A DNA stretch of 64,000 nt from Flavobacteriales bacterium (GTDB lineage: Bacteria > Bacteroidota > Bacteroidia > Flavobacteriales_D > UBA2798). How positions within the stretch are numbered: position 1 is the stretch's first letter; every line of letters starts with the position of its first letter. The notes under the pieces were generated by a model, which was not told the DNA's origin, searched no databases, and was given only the letters and a program-made list of their open reading frames with translations. Positions 55,788-64,000 of the stretch are shown one piece after another. The stretch covers positions 21,005 through 85,004 of the forward strand of contig JAIBBF010000008.1 in NCBI GenBank assembly GCA_019694795.1, in the 5' to 3' direction. A program made the position numbers and the translations under genes.

Positions 55788-58361
55788 ATGAACGAAAATA
55801 ATTTTGGAGAACTTCTGGAATTCGGCGGCCTGATGGAAGGCGATACGGAATTGATTCCGCTGATTACCCCTGAAGATGAAGAGCAAATGAACAAGGAGGA
55901 GACTCCTGATGAACTTGCCATTTTACCTATACGAAATAATGTACTGTTTCCCGGTGTTGTTATTCCCATCACGGTAGGCCGTGATAAATCCATTCGCCTG
56001 ATTAATGATGCCTACAAAGCCAAGAAAGTGATTGGTGTTGTAGCGCAAAAGAAACAAGATGTGGAAGCGCCCGGTTTTGATGATTTGAATAAAATCGGAA
56101 CGGTGGCACAGGTGATGCGTGTATTGCGTATGCCCGATGGTAGCACCACGGTGATCATTCAGGGTAAGAAGCGTTTCGAAATGAACGAACTGATTTCGGA
56201 AGAGCCTTATATCCGCGCTACGGTAAAACAATTTATGGATGTGCCGCACGGACTGGGCGATGATAAACTGGAGGCTTTGATTTCATCGCTGAAGGATTTA
56301 TCCATGAACATTATTCGTCTTAATCCCAATATACCGAGTGAAGCGGGATTTGCCATTAAAAATATTGAGAGTCCTACTTTCCTGATCAATTTTATTTCTT
56401 CTAACATGAATGCAACGGTGGAAGAAAAACAAATGCTCCTGGAAAAATCGGATCTGAATTCGCGCGGTGAATTGTTGCTGAGTTTGCTCAGTAAGGATTT
56501 GCAAATGCTCGAAATGAAGAATGAAATTCAAAGCAAAGTGCGGGTGGATATCGATCGCCAGCAAAGGGAATATTTCCTGCATCAGCAAATGAAAACCATA
56601 CAGGAAGAATTGGGTGAGAGTCCGGTAGAGCAGGAATCGCGGGAGTTGAAGGACAGAGCCAAACATAAAAAATGGTCGAAAGAAGTCGAGAAGCATTTCA
56701 ACAAGGAGCTGGAGAAAATGGGGCGCATGAATCCGAGTGGAGCAGAATATTCGGTGCAGTTGAATTACCTCGAAACCTTGGTGGATTTACCCTGGAATGT
56801 ATATACCAAGGATAAATTCGATTTGAAAAAAGCACAGCAGATTCTGGACCGCGATCATTTTGGACTGGAAAAAGTTAAAGAACGCATCATTGAATACCTG
56901 GCCGTTTTAAAGTTGAAGGGCGATATGAAATCTCCGATTTTATGTTTGTATGGTCCTCCCGGTGTAGGTAAAACTTCATTGGGAAAATCGATTGCCGAGG
57001 CGCTTGGAAGAAAATATGTGCGGATGTCGCTCGGGGGATTAAGAGATGAAGCAGAGATTCGTGGTCACCGCAAAACCTATGTCGGTGCAATGCCCGGACG
57101 AATCATTCAAAACATAACGAAAGCGGAATCGTCGAACCCGGTTTTTGTCCTTGACGAAATCGATAAAACGGGAGAAAGTTACCATGGCGATCCTTCTTCT
57201 GCATTACTTGAAGTATTGGATCCTGAACAGAACACCAGCTTCTACGATAATTATCTGGAAGTGGATTACGATTTGAGTAAAGTGATGTTCATTGCAACAG
57301 CCAATAATTTATCGACCATTCAACCTGCCTTACGCGACAGGATGGAGATTATTGAAGTCACCGGCTACACCATTGAGGAAAAACTCGGAATTGCCAAACA
57401 ACATTTAATTCCGAAGCTGCTGAAAGAGCATGGATATGATGCGAAGAATTTTAAAATTTCGGATGCGGTCATTGAAAAAATTATTGAAGAATACACCAAT
57501 GAATCAGGTGTGCGCGGATTGGAAAAACGCATTGGAAAATTAGTGCGTAACCGGGCCAAGGAAATTGCATTGAACGAAAAATTCAAAGCAGAAATTACCG
57601 AAGAACAAGCATCAAAAATTTTAGGTCCCTCTCACCAGCGCGATAAATACGAGAACAACGATCATTTGGGTGTAGTCACCGGATTAGCCTGGACCCCCGT
57701 TGGCGGTGATATTCTCTTTATCGAATCGATTCTTACCGCCGGAAAAGGGAAATTGAGTTTGACCGGTAATCTCGGTGATGTGATGAAAGAAAGTGCGGTG
57801 ATTGCACTTGAATTTTTAAAGTCGCATGCGCGTGAATTGAAAATTGACCCGAAAGCATTCGATCAGCAAAACGTACACATCCACGTTCCCGAAGGCGCTA
57901 CGCCAAAAGACGGACCATCGGCAGGGATTACAATGTTGACCGCCTTAGCTTCGCAGTTCACCAAGCGAAAAGTAAAAAAGGCATTGGCCATGACCGGTGA
58001 AATTACCTTGCGTGGAAAAGTATTACCGGTGGGTGGAATCAAAGAAAAAATACTGGCTGCCCGTCGCGCAGGAATTCAGGAAATTATTCTTTGCGATAAG
58101 AATCAAAAAGACATTGAGGATATTAATCCGGATTATATCAAAGGACTCCGTTTTCACTATGTGAACAACATGATGGATGTTTTACAGATCGCTTTATTGA
58201 ATGATGGAAATGTAAAAGCAAAGTCAACGGTAAAGACTTCTGCACTCAAAAAAGCACCGAAAAAAGTTGTTGCTGCAGTGAAAACGAAAAAGAAAGCGCT
58301 TGCAACCGTGAAAAAGCAAAAAACAAAAAAAGTTTCTGGTCCCAAAAAACGCAAAAAATAA
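55788..58361 (+). CDS. lon: Lon protease with a lysine-rich C-terminal tail
   Basis: 857 residues. The N-terminal LAN domain ([20 protein letters not shown]) is followed by the AAA+ module with Walker [14 protein letters not shown], Walker [12 protein letters not shown], and the S16 protease domain with catalytic Ser711 ([10 protein letters not shown]) and Lys754 (GGIKEKIL). It degrades misfolded and regulatory proteins using ATP. Beyond the normal end (about residue 807) is an extra 48-residue tail with 20 Lys and no acidic residue, resembling histone H1-like tails. It has an acidic 30-residue N-terminal extension ([19 protein letters not shown]), common in Bacteroidota Lon. The hairpin after its stop overlaps the next gene. 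Confidence 0.97.
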   Translation: MNENNFGELLEFGGLMEGDTELIPLITPEDEEQMNKEETPDELAILPIRNNVLFPGVVIPITVGRDKSIRLINDAYKAKKVIGVVAQKKQDVEAPGFDDLNKIGTVAQVMRVLRMPDGSTTVIIQGKKRFEMNELISEEPYIRATVKQFMDVPHGLGDDKLEALISSLKDLSMNIIRLNPNIPSEAGFAIKNIESPTFLINFISSNMNATVEEKQMLLEKSDLNSRGELLLSLLSKDLQMLEMKNEIQSKVRVDIDRQQREYFLHQQMKTIQEELGESPVEQESRELKDRAKHKKWSKEVEKHFNKELEKMGRMNPSGAEYSVQLNYLETLVDLPWNVYTKDKFDLKKAQQILDRDHFGLEKVKERIIEYLAVLKLKGDMKSPILCLYGPPGVGKTSLGKSIAEALGRKYVRMSLGGLRDEAEIRGHRKTYVGAMPGRIIQNITKAESSNPVFVLDEIDKTGESYHGDPSSALLEVLDPEQNTSFYDNYLEVDYDLSKVMFIATANNLSTIQPALRDRMEIIEVTGYTIEEKLGIAKQHLIPKLLKEHGYDAKNFKISDAVIEKIIEEYTNESGVRGLEKRIGKLVRNRAKEIALNEKFKAEITEEQASKILGPSHQRDKYENNDHLGVVTGLAWTPVGGDILFIESILTAGKGKLSLTGNLGDVMKESAVIALEFLKSHARELKIDPKAFDQQNVHIHVPEGATPKDGPSAGITMLTALASQFTKRKVKKALAMTGEITLRGKVLPVGGIKEKILAARRAGIQEIILCDKNQKDIEDINPDYIKGLRFHYVNNMMDVLQIALLNDGNVKAKSTVKTSALKKAPKKVVAAVKTKKKALATVKKQKTKKVSGPKKRKK

Positions 58362-58366
58362 ATTTG

Positions 58367-58413
58367 AACAGGTTCTTTTTGTAGATTGTACAAATGAAAA
58401 GAACCTGTTTTTA
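58367..58413 (+). terminator. Hairpin terminator of lon whose loop holds the next gene's start codon
   Basis: Perfect 13-bp stem AACAGGTTCTTTT (58367-58379) / AAAAGAACCTGTT (58397-58409), 17-nt loop, followed by TTTATTTCTTT. The loop contains ATG 58394-58396 of the next gene, and the 3' arm is its codons 2-6. Confidence 0.7.
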
Positions 58414-59002
58414 TTTCTTTCTCATATTCCTTCATTTTTCTGTTGCCGCCCAGCGCAATTTTAAAGTAGGTCTGGCACCGGTGATTGAATACAACACCAT
58501 TGGCGATAAATTGGGTTACGGACTCGATGCCGATGTTTTATTCGATCGTTTTTATGTGGGGGTGGACTATCTCTATTCTTCTGACCAACGTTCTCTCTCT
58601 GAATCGATAACCCGCGTTTATCATTATTCCTTCAGCAATCATTTATTTTCAATACCGCTGATGTACCGCATCGGTGATGAACGTCGTTGGGAAGCGGGTG
58701 TGGTGTATTCCTATTTACAGAGTAAGGTCGACTATTTCGATTTTTATCCCGGCTATTACAAATACAGTTACAAAGGCGATTACATCATGCAGTTTGCGGG
58801 CGTACAACTCAACTGGCGTTTCACCCGTGAGAATGGATTTTATATTCACCCCGGTGCGCGATTTTCACTTTGTGTAAACCGGAAAGAAAAACCGGACGAA
58901 AAAATTACGGAGTTTTATACCAACACCATCCAACCGAGTGAGAATTTGAATTACGTTTTATCGTATCTCACATTTCGCTTTAGTGTCGGCTTTCAATTTT
59001 AA
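58394..59002 (+). CDS. Outer-membrane beta-barrel protein of unknown function
   Basis: 202 residues. A signal peptide (CFYFFLIFLHFSVAAQ) is followed by a series of amphipathic strands (RNFKVGLAPVIEYNTIG, DVLFDRFYVGVDYLYSS, RWEAGVVYSYLQSKVDYFDF) and the C-terminal YVLSYLTFRFSVGFQF with terminal Phe, as in small OM barrels. No later Met can replace the start, so the first codons necessarily form part of the lon terminator hairpin. A near -7 element TAGATTG lies within the loop, 5 nt before the ATG. Its stop overlaps that of the convergent aminotransferase gene. Confidence 0.75.
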   Translation: MKRTCFYFFLIFLHFSVAAQRNFKVGLAPVIEYNTIGDKLGYGLDADVLFDRFYVGVDYLYSSDQRSLSESITRVYHYSFSNHLFSIPLMYRIGDERRWEAGVVYSYLQSKVDYFDFYPGYYKYSYKGDYIMQFAGVQLNWRFTRENGFYIHPGARFSLCVNRKEKPDEKITEFYTNTIQPSENLNYVLSYLTFRFSVGFQF

Positions 59003-60186
59003 TTCGTTTCATTGAGGGCTTCCAGTAAAATGGAGCAGGCGGACTGAATTTCAATTTCGGTGATGGTCAATGGTGGTGCAATACGTAAAGCGGAATCGCA
59101 GAATAAAAACCAATCGGTGATCAATCCTTTTTCAATGCAGGCATGGATGATTTTTTGCACCTCTTCAAACGTTCCGATTTCTACTGCAAGCATCAATCCC
59201 TTACCACGAATTTCCTGAATGCGGGGATGCACCAATAAACTCCGGAACAAGGCTTCTTTTGCAGGGATTTGATTTAACAGATCACCCGAGGTGATGAGCT
59301 GAAGAGCCGCTAAACTTGCAGCACAGGATACGGGGTGACCACCAAATGTGGTGATATGTCCCAATACCGGATCCCGGCGCAACACATCCATAATTTCTGC
59401 ACGCGAAATAAAAGCACCCAATGGCATACCGCCACCCATTCCTTTGGCTAAAACCAAAACATCAGGTACAATTTCATAATCGTGAAAGGCGAAAAGTGAT
59501 CCTGTTCTTCCGTAACCCGATTGAATTTCATCAAATACCAATAAGGTTTTTTGTTCGGTACATTTTTTACGCAATGCAGTCAGCCAAATCGGATTCGAAA
59601 CACGCACACCGGCTTCACCCTGAATCGGCTCAATGAAAACAGCGGCGATTTCGGAATTGATTTTTTCGAGATCATCGAAGGAATTCAAACGAATGCGATC
59701 TATGTCGGGCAAGAGCGGATGAAAACCCTGCTGCATTTCTTTACTGCCAATCATACTTAAAGCACCTTGCGTACTTCCGTGATAGGCGTTTTCGATGCAA
59801 ATGATTTTTTTTCTTCCGGTATAACGCTTTACCAATTTCATGGCACCCTCAATCGCTTCACTGCCGGAGTTTACAAAGTAAGTATGCGTTAAAGAAGGAT
59901 GCGTATGCTGATGTAAAGCAGTAGCTAAAGAGGTTTGGGGCGACTGAATAAATTCTCCATACACCATGAGGTGCATGTTTTTTTTCGCTTGTTCGCACAC
60001 CGCATTTACAATGGCAGGGTGGGAGTGACCCAAATTACTCACCGAAATGCCTGCAATTAAATCGAGGTATTTTTTACCATCGGGTCCAAACATATACACC
60101 CCTTCGGCGCCGGTAATTTCTACCGACATCGGGAAATCGCTGGTTTGGGCTACATGGGAGAGGAATAACTGACGATTGCTTTGCAT
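58999..60186 (-). CDS. Class III PLP aminotransferase (acetylornithine/aspartate aminotransferase family)
   Basis: 395 residues. Class III features are YFVNSGSEAIEGAMKLVKRY, ENAYHGSTQGALSMIG, the cofactor-Asp motif LLVFDEIQSGYGRTG, and the PLP Lys in LVLAKGMGGGMPLGAF. It most resembles the 'aspartate aminotransferase family' group related to ArgD and ornithine/GABA enzymes. The substrate is not decided by the sequence. It could supply the BioA step, but it lacks biotin-operon context and the BioA-specific motifs are not obvious. Its stop overlaps the convergent OM protein gene by 4 nt. A near -7 box TAGTTTTA lies upstream on the minus strand. Confidence 0.88.
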   Translation of the reverse strand: MQSNRQLFLSHVAQTSDFPMSVEITGAEGVYMFGPDGKKYLDLIAGISVSNLGHSHPAIVNAVCEQAKKNMHLMVYGEFIQSPQTSLATALHQHTHPSLTHTYFVNSGSEAIEGAMKLVKRYTGRKKIICIENAYHGSTQGALSMIGSKEMQQGFHPLLPDIDRIRLNSFDDLEKINSEIAAVFIEPIQGEAGVRVSNPIWLTALRKKCTEQKTLLVFDEIQSGYGRTGSLFAFHDYEIVPDVLVLAKGMGGGMPLGAFISRAEIMDVLRRDPVLGHITTFGGHPVSCAASLAALQLITSGDLLNQIPAKEALFRSLLVHPRIQEIRGKGLMLAVEIGTFEEVQKIIHACIEKGLITDWFLFCDSALRIAPPLTITEIEIQSACSILLEALNETN

Positions 60187-60253
60187 GATGTAAAACTAGA
60201 GAAAGAGATTGACTTGACAAAAAGCCGCTTAAACGAAACAAAATCAAGTTTAG

Positions 60254-62293
60254 ATGAGTATGAATGCTCAAATTTTATCAGTGGAGAAAAAAGAATTTGT
60301 TGTTGTTCATCCGGTATTTAGCGGAATTGCAAGGGTAATTGCTGCCTTTGGTTTAGTGTTAATCGCCTATGCTGCCATTGTGCGGGGTGGTGATATTTGG
60401 TTGCCTGTTATTGGCGTAAGTATTGCACTGCTTTATATTTTGTTTACAAAAAGCAAAATGGAAATTGATTATGAAAATAAAAAAGCCAAAGAAAGCATTT
60501 TGGTGTTTGGCTTATGGCCCATGGTAAAACTGATTGATCTTAATAAATACACCTGTCTTACTTATCTGCGCGCTTTTGGTCAACGCGAGCGAATTACGTT
60601 CTGGAGTTATGGTTATACCTTGTTTCGCACCGAAGAAGAAGTGTATAAAATTGTGTTAATGACCGATAACCATTTGCGTCATTATGAACTGGAGCGTACC
60701 AATAATGAAGGATTGGCTATGGAAAAATGCAATTACTGGTCCTACAATTTTCAGGTTCCCTTTGTGAAATTTAATCCACAGGGACCTTCTCAAAATCGTG
60801 GACGAAGAAGCGCGTCAATGAAAAAGTGGAGCCTGGTATTTTTATTTTTCAGTTCCGGATTTGTACAGGCGCAACAAGTCACCATTCGCGATTTACCCTT
60901 TACCGGAGGTAGTGGCGGATTTCAACCTGGAGGAGAGCGATTACTTTATGAAAAACCATCAGCGAAAAAACCGGGCTATTACGAAATTCATACGGTCAAT
61001 AAAGACGGATCAGCCGATTCGTGCATCAGTTGTATAGCAGAAGTTCCGCAACGTCACAATGGTTGTGCAACCTGGCACCCTTCGGGTGATTACATTTTAT
61101 TTTTAGCTGAAAAAGAAATTCATCCGCGCGGAAGTGTAGATGCATTACCCGGATTTGGTGCCTTTACCGATATCTATCTGATGCGCGCTGACGGTAAAAA
61201 AGCATGGAAGTTAACCGATATTCCCAATGATTACGATCACGGCATCATTGCACCACGGTTATCATCAGACGGAAAAAAAATGGTGTGGGTAGAACGGAAA
61301 AAACGTCCCCAACCTCTGCGTGGTTCTTTTTTCGGATTATGGGTGATAAAAGTGGGCGATTTACATTGGGAAAACGGAACCCCGCAATTAAAAAACATAA
61401 AAATTTTTGAGCCCGGAGGAGATGCGTTTTATGAGACCTACGGATTTTCTCCCGATGGAAAACGCATTTTGTTTTGCAGCACCATGCATCAGAAAAAATG
61501 GTATTACGCTCAAATCTTTACCATCGATGCCGAAAGCGGAAAAGATGTTCGTCAATTAACGGATCAGGACTACAACGAACATGCCTTGTACAGTCCGGAT
61601 GGGAAATATATCATTTGGATGACCAATCATTTCGGAACGCGGGGTTGCGATTGGTGGATTATGCGTTCGGATGGTACAGGTAAACAACCATTGACTTATT
61701 TCAATGTAAAATCGAATCCGCAATACATGGGCAAGCAAGTATGGGCCGGTGCAGGATTTTTTAATGCGGATGGAAATTCATTTTTCGGTAGTGTGCAATT
61801 GCGATTGAATTCCCCCGAAGGGAAGATGAAAATGTTGCAGTGGAATCAACTCGACCATAGCGATCAATTAATGCTCGAATATTTTGCGGGTAAATCCATC
61901 CAAAGTAAAGCGGATACAGCAATGCTGATTCCTTCCGTTTTTTTTCGGTCACATTCCGGTACACCGAATTCATTGGTAAAACACAACGATTTTTGTTTGC
62001 GGATCAGGGGATTAATTAATCCGGCTTATATAGAAAAATATACCTTTTATCTGGACTGTGATGCTAAAGCAGAAGTGTTGCTGGATGATGTCCCGCTTCA
62101 ATTTTCTAAATCTTCCAAAAACAAATTCGGCGAAATGGAGAGGGATTTCGATGTAACACAAAAGAAATCGTACCGTTTCGAGCTGCGTTATTTCCATTCG
62201 GGAAAAGGTCCCTGCACCCTGAAATTGAGCTGGTCCTCCCCCTCGCAGTACAAACAATTGATCCCTTCCACTTCTTTCGGATTCCGACCTTAA
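60254..62293 (+). CDS. Apparent fusion: two-helix membrane protein joined to a TolB-like PD40/PA14 protein
   Basis: One continuous frame of 679 residues. Residues 1-188 are a small membrane protein: two helices (about 27-45 and 49-65) and a PH-like cytosolic domain (KSKMEIDYENKKAKESILVF). At Met189 (60818) a classical signal peptide begins (MKKWSLVFLFFSSGFVQAQQ), followed by PD40 propeller blades (about 225-540) and a C-terminal PA14-like domain ending LKLSWSSPSQYKQLIPS. An internal signal peptide is strong evidence for two genes. Removing one base around 60770-60780 (the AAATTT run) would end the first gene ...IVDEEARQ at a TGA (60819-60821) overlapping the second ATG as ATGA. I therefore suspect a frameshift or sequence error rather than a true fusion. 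Confidence 0.7.
   Translation: MSMNAQILSVEKKEFVVVHPVFSGIARVIAAFGLVLIAYAAIVRGGDIWLPVIGVSIALLYILFTKSKMEIDYENKKAKESILVFGLWPMVKLIDLNKYTCLTYLRAFGQRERITFWSYGYTLFRTEEEVYKIVLMTDNHLRHYELERTNNEGLAMEKCNYWSYNFQVPFVKFNPQGPSQNRGRRSASMKKWSLVFLFFSSGFVQAQQVTIRDLPFTGGSGGFQPGGERLLYEKPSAKKPGYYEIHTVNKDGSADSCISCIAEVPQRHNGCATWHPSGDYILFLAEKEIHPRGSVDALPGFGAFTDIYLMRADGKKAWKLTDIPNDYDHGIIAPRLSSDGKKMVWVERKKRPQPLRGSFFGLWVIKVGDLHWENGTPQLKNIKIFEPGGDAFYETYGFSPDGKRILFCSTMHQKKWYYAQIFTIDAESGKDVRQLTDQDYNEHALYSPDGKYIIWMTNHFGTRGCDWWIMRSDGTGKQPLTYFNVKSNPQYMGKQVWAGAGFFNADGNSFFGSVQLRLNSPEGKMKMLQWNQLDHSDQLMLEYFAGKSIQSKADTAMLIPSVFFRSHSGTPNSLVKHNDFCLRIRGLINPAYIEKYTFYLDCDAKAEVLLDDVPLQFSKSSKNKFGEMERDFDVTQKKSYRFELRYFHSGKGPCTLKLSWSSPSQYKQLIPSTSFGFRP
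60818..62293 (+). CDS. TolB-like PD40 protein with PA14-like C-terminus (as an independent gene)
   Basis: 491 residues if translation starts at 60818. The signal peptide ends VQAQQ. PD40/TolB blades include CATWHPSGDYILFLAEKEIH, APRLSSDGKKMVWVERK, TYGFSPDGKRILFCSTMHQ and HALYSPDGKYIIWMTNH. These DPP4/TolB-like repeats form a beta-propeller in the periplasm or at the surface. The last about 95 residues (YIEKYTFYLDCDAKAEVLLDD to LKLSWSSP) look like PA14, a carbohydrate-binding fold. A purine-rich GAAGAAG precedes the ATG. This entry is the alternative reading of the 3' part of the longer frame. Confidence 0.65.
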   Translation: MKKWSLVFLFFSSGFVQAQQVTIRDLPFTGGSGGFQPGGERLLYEKPSAKKPGYYEIHTVNKDGSADSCISCIAEVPQRHNGCATWHPSGDYILFLAEKEIHPRGSVDALPGFGAFTDIYLMRADGKKAWKLTDIPNDYDHGIIAPRLSSDGKKMVWVERKKRPQPLRGSFFGLWVIKVGDLHWENGTPQLKNIKIFEPGGDAFYETYGFSPDGKRILFCSTMHQKKWYYAQIFTIDAESGKDVRQLTDQDYNEHALYSPDGKYIIWMTNHFGTRGCDWWIMRSDGTGKQPLTYFNVKSNPQYMGKQVWAGAGFFNADGNSFFGSVQLRLNSPEGKMKMLQWNQLDHSDQLMLEYFAGKSIQSKADTAMLIPSVFFRSHSGTPNSLVKHNDFCLRIRGLINPAYIEKYTFYLDCDAKAEVLLDDVPLQFSKSSKNKFGEMERDFDVTQKKSYRFELRYFHSGKGPCTLKLSWSSPSQYKQLIPSTSFGFRP

Positions 62294-62312
62294 ACAGGGC
62301 GAAGTATTTTAT

Positions 62313-62320
62313 TAATTTTG
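62313..62320 (+). promoter_or_regulatory. -7 promoter box TAATTTTG of the EamA gene
   Basis: Exact TAnnTTTG match 4 nt before the GTG at 62325. Confidence 0.5.
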
Positions 62321-62324
62321 GCTT

Positions 62325-63152
62325 GTGATTCGACCGGGGATTTTATACATGCTTACCGCAACTGCAGGATTTGCCGTAGTCAATTTTCTGGTCAAGTTTC
62401 TGGATCGCATTCCCACCGAAGAAATTGTTTTTTTCAGAAGTGTCATTACGCTGGTATTTACAGCTGCGATGGTTCGTTATAAGCGATTACCTTTTTTTGG
62501 CAATAATCATTTCTGGTTATTGATTCGCGGAATTTTCGGGGCGAGTGCATTGGTCTTGTTTTTTATTACGCTTCGTCATTTACCCATGGCCACGGCAACT
62601 ACCGTTCAGTATTTATCACCGGTTTTTACGGTGATCATTGCCATCTTTTTAGTGGGCGAAAAAGTGCAATCGGTCCGCTGGATCTTTTTTGCACTGGCAT
62701 TTGCCGGCGTATTGATGATGGAAGGATTTCAATCTTCTCCCAACTGGAATTATTTGTTATTGGGAATTCTCTCTGCTTTTTTATCGGGTGTTGCTTATAA
62801 TGCCATCATCAAGTGTAAAGATACCGATCATCCCTTCACCATTGTGATGGCTTTTCCATTAGTGGCCACTCCCATTACCGGAATTTGGAGTTATTATGGC
62901 TGGATTCAACCTCAGGGAATGGAATGGATATGGTTATTGCTGATCGGATTGTTTACACAATTGGCGCAGGTGTTCATGACCATGGCCTTGCATGCGGAGA
63001 AAGCAGCGGTGATCACTCCGTTTAAATACCTCGGAACAGTCTATGCTTTACTCATTGGCTTTTTTATGTTCGGAGAAACCTTTTCTCTGCTCAGTTTTGT
63101 GGGAATGTTATTGGTCATTGCTGCTGTAATTCTGAATGCGCTAAAAAAATAA
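62325..63152 (+). CDS. EamA-family (DMT) transporter
   Basis: 275 residues, ten hydrophobic segments in two EamA repeats (about 5-130 and 145-272). VNFLVKFLDRIPTEEIVFFR, ALVLFFITLRHLPMATATTV and the second-half ALHAEKAAVITPFKYLGTVY are typical of drug/metabolite transporters. The substrate is unknown. I favour the GTG at 62325 because homologs begin with a GILYM-like first helix and a -7 box lies 4 nt upstream; the first ATG (62349) would cut the first helix. Confidence 0.87.
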   Translation: MIRPGILYMLTATAGFAVVNFLVKFLDRIPTEEIVFFRSVITLVFTAAMVRYKRLPFFGNNHFWLLIRGIFGASALVLFFITLRHLPMATATTVQYLSPVFTVIIAIFLVGEKVQSVRWIFFALAFAGVLMMEGFQSSPNWNYLLLGILSAFLSGVAYNAIIKCKDTDHPFTIVMAFPLVATPITGIWSYYGWIQPQGMEWIWLLLIGLFTQLAQVFMTMALHAEKAAVITPFKYLGTVYALLIGFFMFGETFSLLSFVGMLLVIAAVILNALKK

Positions 63153-63173
63153 GTAAAGCTCATTTCGATTGCT

Positions 63174-63181
63174 TATTTTTG
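63174..63181 (+). promoter_or_regulatory. -7 promoter box TATTTTTG of the last gene
   Basis: Exact TAnnTTTG match 4 nt before the ATG at 63186. Confidence 0.5.
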
Positions 63182-63185
63182 AATA

Positions 63186-64000
63186 ATGTTTATTTCCCTG
63201 TACGAAATTCCACTCTTGGTTTTCTGGCTATTCATTAGCTGGTGGATTATCCGCAGGTTGAATTTTTTTAAACATTCCGGACTTTCCCCTCAATTTTTGT
63301 ATTCCGTCTTTTTTCTGAAAATTTTGGCGGGGACTGTAATGGCTGCTTTGTACACCTATTATTATACCGACCGTAGCACTGCAGATATTTTTAAATATTT
63401 CGATGACAGTAAACTCATGAGCGATGCTTTATGGCATAAACCCGGCGATTTTTTCCGGATGTTATTTGGCTTCGATAATGACAATACCTATTTCAGCGAA
63501 CATTATTACAACCACATGAACAATTGGTTTCGCAAGTATGAAAGCAATTTGTATAATGATAGTCACACCATCATTCGCATCAATGCCGTAATGCGGATTT
63601 TTTCATTTGGATCGTACCATGTGCATACCATTTTTGCATGTATGTTTTCTATGGGGGGACTCGTTGGTATTTACCGTGCTTTTAAATCTTTTTTTATTGG
63701 GAAAGAAAGGTATTTGTCCTGGTTTATTTTTCTCTGGCCTTCCGTTTTATTCTGGGGATCGGGTGTTTTAAAAGAAGCATTTTTATTATTCGGTATTGGT
63801 ATTTTATTCGTGGCCTTGCTCGATGCTGAAATGAAATCGAAATCCTTCCGTGTGTTTTGTTTTGTGTTGGGATTGGTATTACTGCTTTACCTGAAAGTTT
63901 ATGTCTTAATGGCCCTCTTACCGGGGTTGATTTCGTTTTTAATTCTCCGTAAGCGCAAGATGGAACGTCCGCTTATTGTTTACGCTTCGGTATTTTTACT
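63186..64000 (+). CDS. Polytopic membrane protein, possibly polysaccharide polymerase/glycosyltransferase-like (cut by window end)
   Basis: The frame from the ATG at 63186 stays open to the window end (271 codons seen). It starts MFISLYEIPLLVFWLFISWW and has repeated hydrophobic segments. The motif FLWPSVLFWGSGVLKEAFLL resembles a segment (PSVLFWGSGxxKE) that I associate with EpsG/Wzy-like and glycosyltransferase-like membrane proteins of Bacteroidota. A Tyr/Asn-rich extracytoplasmic loop (DNDNTYFSEHYYNHMNNWF) lies between early helices. The function is only suggested. The start is supported by a -7 box 4 nt upstream. Confidence 0.8.
   Translation, partial: MFISLYEIPLLVFWLFISWWIIRRLNFFKHSGLSPQFLYSVFFLKILAGTVMAALYTYYYTDRSTADIFKYFDDSKLMSDALWHKPGDFFRMLFGFDNDNTYFSEHYYNHMNNWFRKYESNLYNDSHTIIRINAVMRIFSFGSYHVHTIFACMFSMGGLVGIYRAFKSFFIGKERYLSWFIFLWPSVLFWGSGVLKEAFLLFGIGILFVALLDAEMKSKSFRVFCFVLGLVLLLYLKVYVLMALLPGLISFLILRKRKMERPLIVYASVFL

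Noticed and set aside
58999..60186. Assignment of the aminotransferase as BioA
   Set aside because: It lies 48 kb from the biotin operon and lacks clear BioA-specific features; the acetylornithine/aspartate aminotransferase family fits better.

Overview
The window is a chromosomal segment of a Bacteroidota bacterium, most likely order Flavobacteriales (family not resolvable by eye). The evidence is a type IX secretion (T9SS) gene set with gliding-type 'type B' sorting domains, a PorP/SprF-like protein, PKD-repeat adhesins, type B L31, bacillithiol deacetylase BshB1, the alternative GlmU family, and repeated promoters with the Bacteroidota -7 box TAnnTTTG. Several of these boxes lie only 3-9 nt before the start codon. 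No rRNA, prophage, insertion sequence or CRISPR was seen. One tRNA (Leu-CAG) is present.

Layout. 1-4.1 kb: 3' end of an NDH-2 gene, a DUF4920/haem-site lipoprotein pair, rplS (-) and an OmpA/PD40 protein. 4.1-8.4 kb: DUF2330 and RnfD-like genes (-), kdsC, and a secreted unknown. 8.4-11.2 kb: biotin operon bioB-bioF-bioD. 11.3-16.5 kb: a T9SS adhesin with nine Ig-like repeats followed by a PorP-coiled coil-SPOR protein. 16.6-24.4 kb: Nudix, TerC, tRNA-Leu, pepA-gpmA, ctlX-elbB, a D-Ala-D-Ala dipeptidase, a glutathione peroxidase and bshB1. 24.4-28.7 kb: uvrB followed by a lipoprotein, DUF2157 and GDYXXLXY genes (-). 28.9-34.7 kb: a PAS kinase - NarL regulator - PAS kinase cluster. 34.9-42.0 kb: a giant PKD/FN3 adhesin that lacks a sorting domain, a 520-bp AT-rich gap, a tiny protein carrying the missing sorting domain, and a small secreted protein. 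42-47.2 kb: rimO, a TPR gene, an ECF sigma/anti-sigma/Spy-like operon and groES-groEL. 47.4-54 kb: a T9SS protein, an LtaS-like plus lipid-kinase operon, a MNT/HEPN toxin-antitoxin pair and a beta-helix lipoprotein. 54-64 kb: rpmE2, glmU-like, lon, an OM barrel, a class III aminotransferase, a probable frameshift-fused membrane/TolB-like gene, an EamA transporter and a truncated membrane protein.

The most interesting observations are these. (1) The giant adhesin stops in the middle of its last FN3 domain. The rest of that domain plus the T9SS sorting signal is encoded 520 bp downstream, behind its own promoter and signal peptide. (2) A perfect 13-bp hairpin after lon holds the next gene's start codon in its loop. 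(3) The apparent fusion at 60.3-62.3 kb is most simply explained by a one-base difference. (4) Candidate operators lie upstream of groES and uvrB. (5) An LtaS-like transferase overlaps a diacylglycerol-kinase-like gene in a Gram-negative genome.
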